DNA from: JBLIKP01 sp047635375 | GTDB lineage: Bacteria > Bacteroidota > Bacteroidia > Sphingobacteriales > Sphingobacteriaceae | Reading direction: 5' to 3' | NCBI GenBank assembly: GCA_047635375.1 | Contig: JBLIKP010000068.1 | Location: 1 to 13,369 of the forward strand | DNA length: 13,369 bases | Part shown: one piece after another, positions 1 through 7,315 of the stretch | How the letters are laid out: each line of letters starts with the position of its first letter | How positions within the stretch are numbered: the stretch's first letter is position 1 | The notes under the pieces: model-generated | Told to the model about the DNA's origin: nothing | Database searches by the model: none | The model's input: the letters and a program-made list of their open reading frames with translations, nothing else | Position numbers and translations under genes: made by a program

Positions 1-2
1 AG

Positions 3-734
3 GTAATCCGTGAAACGGAACGAATTTTACAATTCGACACGATAACATCAACAGACCAAACCACAGGCTTAGTTACAAAAACTCCGATTCCCTATACGAC
101 ACCTGGAGTTGACTCTTCCGTTATTACCCGCTTTTGGTCAAAAGAATTTTCGGCACCTATTTTCGCTCATTATTTCCGTGAAATTGCGGAAGGACATTTC
201 CTTACTCAATATATGGTTGGAGCAATTGCCAATTTTGAATACGCAGGAAATTTAGTGGTAGGCGATTCTATTACTTTTACCGACAACTCATCTTCTAATG
301 CACAAGAATTCGCGTGGGATTTCGGCGACAATCTTGGGACTTCAAATGAAGAAGATCCATCTTATGTTTTTAAAACAGCCGATACATTCACTGTTTCTTT
401 AACTGCCACCAACCAATATGGTGGAACAACCTTAGCTCGGGAAATGATAATTAAGGATAGTACTGCTACTAGCATTCAATTTTCAGAAATAAATTCGTTA
501 AGAATATACCCTAACCCATCTACTAATTTCATATTAATTAGTACTGAAAAATCGAGGTTAAATGGTAATGTTTCAATAGTTGATTTAACAGGAAAAGAAG
601 TTTTATTCCAAAAATTAACTTCATCCTACAAAAACACGATTGATGTTCAGTCTTTGGCAAAAGGAACTTACATTATTTCGGTAACGGATGAACATGGAAA
701 AAACGGAATTTCAACTAAAATTATAGTGAAGTAA
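3..734 (+). CDS. Secreted PKD-domain protein with T9SS C-terminal sorting domain (5' partial)
   Basis: The reading frame is open from base 3, so the gene begins upstream; the Met at 213 is internal. About 243 codons are visible. The first ~75 are not assignable. A PKD-type Ig-like domain follows, with the typical FxDxS, WDFGD and 'TFTVSLTATNQYGG' strands (roughly bases 270-450). The last ~80 residues match a type A T9SS sorting domain: 'LRIYPNPSTNFILI', a central 'DLTGKEV', then 'LAKGTYIISV' and a short basic end. In the family this tail directs export through the type IX system and anchoring or release at the cell surface. Catalytic or binding function lies upstream and cannot be read. A hairpin terminator follows the TAA at 732-734 by 17 nt. 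Confidence is high for the tail and PKD domain, none for activity. Confidence 0.9.
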   Translation, partial: VIRETERILQFDTITSTDQTTGLVTKTPIPYTTPGVDSSVITRFWSKEFSAPIFAHYFREIAEGHFLTQYMVGAIANFEYAGNLVVGDSITFTDNSSSNAQEFAWDFGDNLGTSNEEDPSYVFKTADTFTVSLTATNQYGGTTLAREMIIKDSTATSIQFSEINSLRIYPNPSTNFILISTEKSRLNGNVSIVDLTGKEVLFQKLTSSYKNTIDVQSLAKGTYIISVTDEHGKNGISTKIIVK

Positions 735-751
735 TTATTCCTATGAAATTA

Positions 752-784
752 AAAGCCCCGATTCCTTGCGGAATTCGGGGCTTT
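752..784. terminator. Intrinsic terminator, probably bidirectional
   Basis: The arm AAAGCCCCGATTCC (752-765) pairs with GGAATTCGGGGCTTT (770-784) around the loop TTGC, with a single-base bulge. The T-rich end on the + strand closes the T9SS gene. The A-rich left flank becomes a T-rich end on the - strand, so the same hairpin can serve the convergent gene remnant at 807-1162. Confidence 0.85.
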
Positions 785-806
785 ATTCATTAAAAAAAAC
801 AATCTA

Positions 807-1162
807 TTAATCTATTTTAATATCCCCGTAGGAGGAATTGATTTTAACTTTTCCCTTGGGGTTTGGATTGGGAACATAAGAGCCTTTGTAAATTCTCACC
901 TTACCATAATCGTCCTCGGCCTTTTCAATCATATTCAAAATCTTACTTTTCGGATAATCAATAAGAGAGCCATATTCCGTTTCGAACTCAAAATCAAAGC
1001 TTGGAGAATCTCCTCAACAAAATGTGTATCCCCCACCATACGGAGACATAAATTGTACATCGCCCGTGAGTATAAATCGCAAAGCTTTATCTGAGCCTTA
1101 AGGTTCCCCTTTCCACAATCAAAAAGTAAGGTTTGGTGATTTTCAGGTTTGGTTTGTTTCAC
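807..1162 (-). pseudogene. ECF sigma factor 5' fragment joined to 3' fragment of a DUF4097/adhesin-like gene (deletion scar)
   Basis: Reading on the - strand from GTG at 1162, the first ~54 codons look like the N-terminus of an ECF sigma factor: region 2 residues 'LYSRAMYNLCLRMVGD' followed by 'EEILQ'. ECF factors are usually 170-190 residues. Here the match stops near base 1001 and the frame ends at 935 after ~20 unrelated residues. In another frame, the 64 codons from about 1001 to the TAA at 807-809 read as the C-terminus of a beta-repeat protein with 'EYGSLIDYP', 'DDYGKVRIY' and 'SSYGDIKID', like DUF4097/putative adhesin proteins often found behind such sigma factors. The two halves are out of frame. 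I infer that a deletion removed the rest of the sigma gene, anything between, and the front of the last gene. The family call for the 3' half is less certain than for the 5' half. Confidence 0.75.
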
Positions 1163-1167
1163 TATTT

Positions 1168-1197
1168 AAAAGACAGCTGAAATTTTTTAAAGGTTGC
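1168..1197 (-). promoter_or_regulatory. Possible relict ECF-type promoter of the sigma fragment
   Basis: On the - strand, TGCAACC (the GCAACC part is 1197-1192) lies 17 nt upstream of GTCTTTT (1174-1168). This is close to the AAC / GTC layout of autoregulated ECF promoters. It sits directly before the GTG at 1162, leaving almost no leader. That is odd: either the fragment was read from a leaderless message, or one of the two calls is slightly off. The assignment rests on motif resemblance alone. Confidence 0.4.
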
Positions 1198-1254
1198 ATT
1201 TGGGCTGGGAAATATTTTTTTTCCGCTTTAAGCGAATGCCAATTCCCTTTATTA

Positions 1255-1286
1255 TTGGCTTAAGCACAATTAAATGGCTAATTTTG
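1255..1286 (+). promoter_or_regulatory. Bacteroidota-type promoter for aspS
   Basis: TTG at 1255-1257 and TAATTTTG at 1279-1286 fit TTG-N17-23-TAnnTTTG with a 21-nt spacer. The -7 element lies inside the longest possible aspS frame (ATG at 1274) but 20 nt before the ATG at 1307. This is one reason to prefer the later start; transcription would begin near 1291-1294. Confidence 0.5.
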
Positions 1287-1306
1287 CCGACGTAAATTAC
1301 GAGGAC

Positions 1307-3061
1307 ATGTTAAGAACACACACTTGCGGCGAATTACGCCTATCAGACACAAATTCAACAGTAACCCTAAGCGGATGGGTACAACGCTCACGCGACTTAG
1401 GAGGCATGACCTTTATGGACCTTAGGGACAGATATGGAATCACCCAATTAGCCTTTAATGAAGTCTCCAATAAAGAATTAACTGAACAAGCACGAAAGCT
1501 CGGAAGAGAGTTTGTGATTTCTGTAACTGGAAAAGTTATTGAAAGAGCGAGCAAAAATAAAAAATTGCCTACAGGGGAAATTGAGATTGAAGTTTCAGAC
1601 ATCAAAATATTCAACTCCTCAAAGACTCCTCCCTTTACGATTGAAGACGACACCGATGGTGGTGAAGACCTTCGTATGAGATATCGCTACCTTGACTTGA
1701 GAAGAAATAGCGTGAGAAAAAATCTTGAAATTAGGCATAAAATGATGCAGCAGACAAGAGTTTTCTTAGATGCTCAACAATTTATAGAAGTAGAAACTCC
1801 GGTTTTAATTAAATCTACACCAGAAGGGGCCCGAGATTTTTTGGTTCCTTCAAGGATGAACGCAGGACAGTTTTATGCGCTTCCACAGTCACCACAAACC
1901 TTCAAGCAATTGTTAATGGTTGGTGGTTTGGATCGTTACTTCCAAATAGTAAAATGCTTTAGAGACGAAGACCTCCGCGCCGACAGGCAGCCAGAATTCA
2001 CGCAAATTGACTGCGAAATGACATTCGTAGAATCAAACGATATCTTAAATACTTTTGAAGGATTAACTAAGCATCTTTTTAAAACCGTTAAGGGAGTAGA
2101 ATTAGGAGATTTCCCACGAATGACGTATGCCGATGCCATGAAGAACTATGGCTCTGACAAGCCAGACACAAGGTTTGGGATGGAATTCGTAGAGCTTAAC
2201 GAGGTTGCTCAAAACAAAGGATTCAAAGTCTTTGACGACGCAGAACTTGTTGTTGGAATTTGTGTTAGCGGTGCTGCTGAATACACCCGAAAACAGCTTG
2301 ATGCACTTACAGACTTTGTTAAACGTCCTCAAATTGGAGCCAAAGGGTTAATCTATTTAAAATGCAACGTCGATGGCACTTTCAAATCGTCGGTTGATAA
2401 GTTTTTCGATCAAGATGCCTTAAAATCATGGGCAGATAAATTCAACGCCAAAGCTGGGGATCTAATCCTGGTTATTTCTGGAGACGCAAATAAGGCACGA
2501 ACTCAGCTTTGTGAGCTACGTCTTGAAATGGGAAGCCAATTAGGCCTAAGAGACCGAAATACTTACAATCCATTATGGGTTATCGACTTCCCTCTTTTAG
2601 AATGGGACGATGATACTCAAAGATATTATGCGATGCATCATCCATTTACCTCACCTAAACCAGAGGATTTGGAAAAACTTTCTTCAAATCCTGGAGAAGT
2701 TAATGCAAATGCATATGATTTAGTAATTAATGGCGTTGAAATAGGTGGAGGCTCTATAAGAATCCACGACAAAGCTATTCAGTCTCAAATGTTCGACATC
2801 CTTGGTTTTACCAAAGAAGAAGCGCAGGATCAGTTTGGATTTTTGATGAATGCCTTTGAATTCGGTGCCCCTCCACATGGTGGGATTGCCTTTGGATTTG
2901 ACAGAATGTGTGCAATGTTTGCTGGAATTGACAGCATAAGGGATGTTATTGCATTCCCTAAAAACAATGCTGGTCGTGACGTAATGATTGACTCTCCTTC
3001 TTCTGTTGACACCGCTCAGTTAGACGATTTAAACCTTTCATTAAAACTGGAATCGAAATAA
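1307..3061 (+). CDS. aspS: Aspartate--tRNA ligase (AspRS, class II)
   Basis: The enzyme charges tRNA-Asp with aspartate in the cytosol. The protein has the bacterial AspRS order: an N-terminal OB-fold anticodon domain ('RTHTCGEL', 'LSGWVQRSRD'), the catalytic core, an inserted GAD domain (about residues 295-415 from this start), and the rest of the core. Class II motif 2 is FRDEDLRADRQPEFTQID, preceded by the substrate-binding 'QSPQ'. 'MHHPFT' and motif 3 'GGIAFGFDR' are intact. I chose ATG 1307 (584 aa) over ATG 1274 (595 aa) because bacterial AspRS normally starts just before RTHTCGEL, GAGGA lies immediately upstream (1301-1305), and a TAnnTTTG element covers the first codons of the longer form. 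The inhibitor-like gene starts 1 nt after the stop and is probably co-transcribed. Function is near certain; the start is moderately so. Confidence 0.97.
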   Translation: MLRTHTCGELRLSDTNSTVTLSGWVQRSRDLGGMTFMDLRDRYGITQLAFNEVSNKELTEQARKLGREFVISVTGKVIERASKNKKLPTGEIEIEVSDIKIFNSSKTPPFTIEDDTDGGEDLRMRYRYLDLRRNSVRKNLEIRHKMMQQTRVFLDAQQFIEVETPVLIKSTPEGARDFLVPSRMNAGQFYALPQSPQTFKQLLMVGGLDRYFQIVKCFRDEDLRADRQPEFTQIDCEMTFVESNDILNTFEGLTKHLFKTVKGVELGDFPRMTYADAMKNYGSDKPDTRFGMEFVELNEVAQNKGFKVFDDAELVVGICVSGAAEYTRKQLDALTDFVKRPQIGAKGLIYLKCNVDGTFKSSVDKFFDQDALKSWADKFNAKAGDLILVISGDANKARTQLCELRLEMGSQLGLRDRNTYNPLWVIDFPLLEWDDDTQRYYAMHHPFTSPKPEDLEKLSSNPGEVNANAYDLVINGVEIGGGSIRIHDKAIQSQMFDILGFTKEEAQDQFGFLMNAFEFGAPPHGGIAFGFDRMCAMFAGIDSIRDVIAFPKNNAGRDVMIDSPSSVDTAQLDDLNLSLKLESK

Positions 3062-3062
3062 T

Positions 3063-3617
3063 ATGAAGACCCTAAAAATTTTATTTATTGCGCTATTCCT
3101 TGGCGGATTCTCTTTGAATACCATTGCTTGCGACTGCATAACAATTGACAAGCCCCAAGAAGCATTCGACAAAGTCGATGTGATATTTGCTGGAACAATA
3201 ACCGATATAATAAAAACTGAAGGAAGTGTTAAGGTAGTATTCAGAACTATTACCGCTTGGAAAGGTGTTTCCGATACCACAATCATTGTAGATGCTGGAT
3301 ATTCCAGCTGTGATTGGTCTTTTTTTAAAGGAAACCATTACCTGATTTATGGTTATAGTACAGGAGGAAACATTAGCACAAATCTTTGCACTAGAACTGC
3401 CACTATTTACAATGCGAGTGAGGATTTAGAATTCCTTGCAGCCAAGCCTAAATTATTTGATTTACGTGGATGTCTTGATATAAATAAAATTCGCCGTGAA
3501 GCAATGTGCACAATGGACTATACACCAGTTTGTGGTTGCAACGGAATTACCTATAGTAATGGTTGTAGAGCTAAGGCCGACGGTGTGCTTAATTGGTCTG
3601 AGGGAAAATGCGAATAA
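3063..3617 (+). CDS. Secreted TIMP/NTR-like plus Kazal-domain protein, putative two-headed protease inhibitor
   Basis: This 184-residue protein has a signal peptide (residues 1-22, hydrophobic 'ILFIALFLGGFSL') cut before Cys23. The mature protein would begin C-D-C, as metazoan TIMPs begin C-x-C, followed by 'PQEAF' and 'DVIFAGTI'. Later hallmarks of the TIMP/NTR-like fold are 'AWKGV', 'SSCDWSFFKGNHYLIYG' and 'CTRTATIYNASEDLEFL'. Residues 137-183 form a Kazal-like module with 'YTPVCGCNGITYSNGC' and a final GKC. Ten cysteines (23, 25, 83, 109, 137, 149, 157, 159, 168, 183) suggest a disulfide-rich exported protein. Kazal domains inhibit serine proteases; TIMPs inhibit metalloproteases through the free N-terminal Cys. 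Inhibition here is inferred. Signal peptidase II cleavage, making Cys23 lipidated, is an alternative that would block the TIMP mechanism. Two stops in tandem (TAA TAG) end the gene. It follows aspS by 1 nt. Confidence 0.85.
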   Translation: MKTLKILFIALFLGGFSLNTIACDCITIDKPQEAFDKVDVIFAGTITDIIKTEGSVKVVFRTITAWKGVSDTTIIVDAGYSSCDWSFFKGNHYLIYGYSTGGNISTNLCTRTATIYNASEDLEFLAAKPKLFDLRGCLDINKIRREAMCTMDYTPVCGCNGITYSNGCRAKADGVLNWSEGKCE

Positions 3618-3628
3618 TAGTAAAATAG

Positions 3629-3655
3629 AAAAGCCATCCCTTGGGGATGGCTTTT
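3629..3655. terminator. Bidirectional intrinsic terminator between convergent genes
   Basis: AAAAGCCATCCC (3629-3640) pairs perfectly with GGGATGGCTTTT (3644-3655) around a 3-nt loop. The 12-bp stem has a run of A before it and T after it, so it can end the aspS/inhibitor transcript on + and the glycosyltransferase/thiL transcript on -. Confidence 0.88.
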
Positions 3656-3726
3656 ACTAACCTAAACTTTAATTTATGAAAATTACTCGTTCAGATATAT
3701 ACAATTAGCATGCCAAAAGCTGTATT

Positions 3727-4773
3727 TTAATCTTCATTTTTAAAACTATCCCACCCAATTCCTTTTAGCGGATGGCTATTGCCAGCTTTAGTCACTAGAT
3801 TAACTCCTTCCGAAGCATCCGTAGCATAACCAATTATGGTAATATCTGGATGATTTTCAATCTTTTTATAATCTGCCTGCGAAATACTAAAAAGTAATTC
3901 ATAATCCTCTCCCCCATTAATCGCGCAAATCGTTGGGTCAAGATTAAATTCCATGGCCTTAGAAATTACAGTATGATCTATTGGAAGTTTTTCTTCATAA
4001 ATTACCGCTCCCACCTTGGACTCTCTGCACAAATGCTGAACTTCTGAAGCCAATCCATCACTAATATCGATCATTGAGCTTGGAATGATTTTCAACCCTT
4101 CTAATTGGCTTACAACATCCACTCTAGCCTCTGGCTTAAGAATTCTTTCTAGGAGGTAATCATTCCCTCCTAAATCCGGTTGGATTTTATTGTTTTCAAG
4201 AAAAATTTGTTTTTCGCGCTCCAGAATCTGAAGTCCCAAATAAGCTGCTCCTAAGTCCCCAGAAACACAAATAAGGTCTTTATCCTTCATTCCTTTTCTG
4301 TAAACGATTTTCTTTTGGTCTTGCACACCCATGGCGGTAACACTAATTACCAAACCATTTACAGAAGAAGTGGTATCACCGCCAACTAAGTCGATATTAT
4401 ATTTTTTACAAGCCAAAAGAACACCTTGGTAAAACTCCTCCACGGCTTCCACCGAAAACCTATTTGAAAGCCCCATACTCACAGTAATTTGGGTAGGAGT
4501 TGCATTCATTGCGGCAATGTCACTTAGATTAACGGTTACCGCCTTATATCCTAAATGCTTTAGGGGAGTATACATCATGTCAAAATGAATACCCTCTAAT
4601 AATAAATCAGTAGAAACTAAGGTTTTTCCTTTGGTGAAGTCCAGGACAGCGGCATCGTCACCAACACCTTTCATTGTAGTAAGATGATTTAGCTTAATAT
4701 GCTGAGTAAGAAGGTCAATTAAGCCTACTTCTCCTAAATCTTTAATTTCAGTTCGGCCAGTATTTTCTAACAT
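3727..4773 (-). CDS. thiL: Thiamine-monophosphate kinase (ThiL)
   Basis: ThiL phosphorylates thiamine monophosphate to thiamine diphosphate with ATP, the last step of the cofactor pathway. The 348-residue length and motif order fit the PurM-like fold: 'VGDDAA' (37-42), 'STDLLLEGIHFD' (54-65), 'NLSDIAAMNA' (82-91), 'GGDTT' (131-135), 'SGDLG' (171-175), 'MIDISDGL' (234-241) and 'GGEDYELLF' (287-295). The Asp-rich Mg/ATP-binding motifs all appear intact. The gene lies 37 nt after a glycosyltransferase on the same strand, with a good TAnnTTTG element in the gap, so it may be read both from its own promoter and by read-through. No other thiamine gene is in the window. Confidence 0.96.
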   Translation of the reverse strand: MLENTGRTEIKDLGEVGLIDLLTQHIKLNHLTTMKGVGDDAAVLDFTKGKTLVSTDLLLEGIHFDMMYTPLKHLGYKAVTVNLSDIAAMNATPTQITVSMGLSNRFSVEAVEEFYQGVLLACKKYNIDLVGGDTTSSVNGLVISVTAMGVQDQKKIVYRKGMKDKDLICVSGDLGAAYLGLQILEREKQIFLENNKIQPDLGGNDYLLERILKPEARVDVVSQLEGLKIIPSSMIDISDGLASEVQHLCRESKVGAVIYEEKLPIDHTVISKAMEFNLDPTICAINGGEDYELLFSISQADYKKIENHPDITIIGYATDASEGVNLVTKAGNSHPLKGIGWDSFKNED

Positions 4774-4796
4774 TTTTCGAGAATTTTATTCCGGCA

Positions 4797-4804
4797 CAAA
4801 GGTA
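4797..4804 (-). promoter_or_regulatory. Bacteroidota -7 element (TACCTTTG) upstream of thiL
   Basis: On the - strand TACCTTTG matches TAnnTTTG exactly and lies 23 nt before the thiL ATG, giving a short leader. No TTG is present 17-23 nt upstream; only a TGG-like sequence in the 3' end of the glycosyltransferase gene. The call therefore rests on the -7 element and its position. Confidence 0.45.
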
Positions 4805-4810
4805 CAAGAT

Positions 4811-6109
4811 TTAACCCGATTGCGCCACCGACTTTATCACCTTTACCATTTCTTCGGTGTGGCAACTTCGGCTAATTTTTCTCAATTCCTCAGGCTCAAT
4901 AGGAATTTTGAGGCTTCTCCCTAAAATTAAATCATTAAACTTATCCTTTAGTGCCTTAACAACCTCATCGTGATTATGGCAAATAATTGCCGATTTATAC
5001 TTCTTCAGAAACCGCTTAAGTTCAATGGAATTTCCATTGGATAGGAGTATTGGCTTTTGCAATGCAACGTAATTAAATTGCTTAGTATTTGTAACCAAAG
5101 GAAATCCTTTATGCTGAAGTTGAAGAAACATAGAAGCATTATACATTTCTGAAATTGCCTCCTTTAAGGAAATCCACCCAGAAAGCTTGGTGAACTTTGA
5201 TAATTGATATTTGCTAATCACCTTTTTTAACAAAGGATTTTCACCATCTCCAAGAAAATGTAATTCAACCTTTTTAGAATCTTCGGGCTTAAGGCTTTCG
5301 ACAAAGTTTTTAAATGCAATGAAAAAAGTTTCATCGTCGAGCTGAGCCGCATAAATATGTCCCGAAAAAATAATGGAAAATTTTTCAGGGAAGGAATTGA
5401 TTTTTGAATAATCTATTTCCAAATCGTCGGACCCGTTAGGAATAACAACCGTTTTTTTCTGAATAGCTAGGGGTAAATCTTCCTTAATTTGGAGCGAAGC
5501 AGTCGATATTTTATCGGCGAAAGCCAGAAATTTATTTTCCACTGGTCTCATCCAGAAATCACGAAATCGCTTCTGAAAGTTTAGTAACTCAGTGTTGCTT
5601 TTTTGTTTGAATGTCCAAGGATCCCGATAATCCATGATCCATTTAACTCCAATTTTCTTTTGCAAATAACGCCCTATTTCATGTATACTACTTGGAGGCC
5701 CGCTTGAAATAACCACATCCCCGGCTTTGGGAAAATATTCATTTGGAAAATAATCTTTAAAGGACTTGTTCAAATTATTATACAATTGAGTTCTAAAAAT
5801 AAAACTATAAATACTAGTCGCTAGTCCGCCCCAATTCTCAAAAATCCCTTTTTGAGTTTTATAACTAAACCGCACATGCTGAGGCAGACAGATTTCAGTA
5901 ATATTTCCTTTTGTATTTATTTTCGCTTTTTTACTTTTAGATGGATGCAGAAAAAACTCTTTCGAAGAATCGTCACCTGGGATTAGACCATGCCTTACCA
6001 AAATAACTTGTTCAAACTCTCTTTCGAAGCCATTTGCCCAGTATTTGGCCCTTTGTGAGGCAACCGACTCCTTAATATATCGTGAAGTATGAAAAATATA
6101 AATGCGCAT
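4811..6109 (-). CDS. GT-B fold glycosyltransferase (GT4-like)
   Basis: The 432-residue protein has the two Rossmann-like halves of a GT-B enzyme. The N-terminal half shows 'VISSGPPSSIHEIG' (133-146) and 'WIMDYRDPW' (157-165), a signature common in envelope-polysaccharide GT4-like transferases. 'IPNGSDD' (223-229) starts the link to the donor-binding half, which has 'FSIIFSGHIY', 'VELHFLGDG' and 'QKPILLS'. There is no membrane helix, so it probably works on the inner face of the cytoplasmic membrane. Donor sugar and acceptor cannot be read. It is divergent from another glycosyltransferase (105-nt gap) and upstream of thiL. The gap holds AATATTTG on the - strand (6144-6151), one base off the -7 consensus. 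Confidence 0.85.
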   Translation of the reverse strand: MRIYIFHTSRYIKESVASQRAKYWANGFEREFEQVILVRHGLIPGDDSSKEFFLHPSKSKKAKINTKGNITEICLPQHVRFSYKTQKGIFENWGGLATSIYSFIFRTQLYNNLNKSFKDYFPNEYFPKAGDVVISSGPPSSIHEIGRYLQKKIGVKWIMDYRDPWTFKQKSNTELLNFQKRFRDFWMRPVENKFLAFADKISTASLQIKEDLPLAIQKKTVVIPNGSDDLEIDYSKINSFPEKFSIIFSGHIYAAQLDDETFFIAFKNFVESLKPEDSKKVELHFLGDGENPLLKKVISKYQLSKFTKLSGWISLKEAISEMYNASMFLQLQHKGFPLVTNTKQFNYVALQKPILLSNGNSIELKRFLKKYKSAIICHNHDEVVKALKDKFNDLILGRSLKIPIEPEELRKISRSCHTEEMVKVIKSVAQSG

Positions 6110-6214
6110 CGAGAGTTTTATCCACTATTTAAACAATAAGCCGCAAATATTCTATATTTTTTTCTCATTTAAAATAAAATTGAAGGATATTGCAACTTCC
6201 ATCTATAATAAAAA

Positions 6215-7315
6215 ATGAAGTTGTTCTTTTGGCTAGACTTTCTTAACCCGCACCTAGTACCTTTTATCAATAATTTACCTTTAATCGATAAAAAACTGGA
6301 GGTGACTATTATTGCACCTAAAGAATTTGAAGAGAAAAGACGCCGATTAGGACTTGTACCCGGAGACACCAGCAATGTTTCCGTTATAATCCCTCCACTT
6401 AAAAATGACTGGGATAAAATTTTTACTAAAAAAAATAGCGAAGAAACGTTCCATTTTTTTTACGGATTACGTGCAAGAATAATCCGTAAAGGGCTAACCA
6501 AGGCCCTCATGAGTGGCCATTATACCGGGGTTTTCTCTGAGGTGCCGGAGCTTTTCGGGATAAGAGCCTTAACAAGACGAATTGCCTCTTACGTAATTGA
6601 ACGGCCATTTAGAAATAAGTTGGATTACGTTTTCACAATTGGAAGAGAAGGATACAAATGGTTTCAGTTTTGTGGTTATTCTAATGATAAGTTAATCCCA
6701 TTTTATTATTCTATTGAACCAATTAATAACGAAGTCTCATCAAATTCAAGAGAAAAAGCGATGAATCCGCATTTAAACATTGTTTTTGCGGGACGCCTTA
6801 TTCCATTAAAAGCTTTGGATTTACTTTTCTATTCCCTGGCCAAAGTAAAAAGGCTTAGAGGGACATTTAATTTAGACATATATGGATTAGGTCCTGAACA
6901 AGCAAGTTTGGAGGCATTAGCAAAACGTCTTGCAATTGAGAAAAACATCACTTTTAAGGGCGTTTTAGAAAACCAAAAATTAAGACAGAATTTTATCAAT
7001 TACGACCTTTTGATTCTTCCGTCATACAAAGATGGATGGGGCGTGGTAATAAATGAAGCTCTTCACGCTGGGACCCCTGTCATTTGCAGTTCGGTATGTG
7101 GTGGTTCACAATTAATCCGCCCTGGTTTTAATGGGAAAGTTTTTGAAAAAGGAGACGTTGATGGCCTTTGCGATCAAATAATGTCACAAATTGAAAAGGG
7201 ACCAATTTCTCTAAAGAAACGCCAGGAAATAATTAAGGATGCTTCAAATTTATTTCCGAAACTTACTGCAGAATATTTTTTGTATCAACTTGAATTAAAA
7301 AAGCCAATTAATTAA
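6215..7315 (+). CDS. Glycosyltransferase family 4 protein
   Basis: This 366-residue enzyme reads as a GT4 retaining glycosyltransferase. The donor-binding half begins 'IVFAGRLIPLKALDLL' (189-204), continues with 'LDIYGLGPEQASLEALA', and carries the family signature 'LPSYKDGWGVVINEALHAG' (268-286). In the EX7E nucleotide-sugar motif the first acid is Asp273 rather than Glu; the second, Glu281, is present. Asp at this place is seen in the DGWG type and need not mean loss of activity. Donor and acceptor are unknown. It is divergent from another glycosyltransferase, which suggests a small envelope-glycan pair, although no wzx, wzy or sugar-nucleotide genes are here. Its stop codon overlaps that of radA by 4 nt. 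Confidence 0.88.
   Translation: MKLFFWLDFLNPHLVPFINNLPLIDKKLEVTIIAPKEFEEKRRRLGLVPGDTSNVSVIIPPLKNDWDKIFTKKNSEETFHFFYGLRARIIRKGLTKALMSGHYTGVFSEVPELFGIRALTRRIASYVIERPFRNKLDYVFTIGREGYKWFQFCGYSNDKLIPFYYSIEPINNEVSSNSREKAMNPHLNIVFAGRLIPLKALDLLFYSLAKVKRLRGTFNLDIYGLGPEQASLEALAKRLAIEKNITFKGVLENQKLRQNFINYDLLILPSYKDGWGVVINEALHAGTPVICSSVCGGSQLIRPGFNGKVFEKGDVDGLCDQIMSQIEKGPISLKKRQEIIKDASNLFPKLTAEYFLYQLELKKPIN

Noticed and set aside
935..1162. A 75-codon frame that could be called a small intact gene
   Set aside because: Its first ~54 residues are the head of an ECF sigma factor and the remainder is out-of-frame sequence of another gene, so it is treated as part of a deletion remnant.
807..1162. A single sequencing frameshift joining one gene
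   Set aside because: The two halves belong to different families and most of both is missing, so one inserted or lost base cannot restore a sensible protein.
1297..1653. Antisense frame of 118 codons within aspS
   Set aside because: It lies fully inside a well-supported gene, has no family resemblance and no promoter or ribosome binding site; it is a shadow of the coding strand.
4774..4810. Thiamine (TPP) riboswitch before thiL
   Set aside because: The gap is 37 nt, far too short for a TPP aptamer, and no CUGAGA-like core is present.
6180..6209. TTG-N21-TATAAT upstream of the + strand glycosyltransferase
   Set aside because: TATAAT is not the Bacteroidota -7 form (TAnnTTTG), and the match is easy to get by chance in this AT-rich gap.
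6110..6214. Possible operator or riboswitch between the divergent glycosyltransferases
   Set aside because: Only 4-bp inverted matches were found and no structured leader could be drawn.
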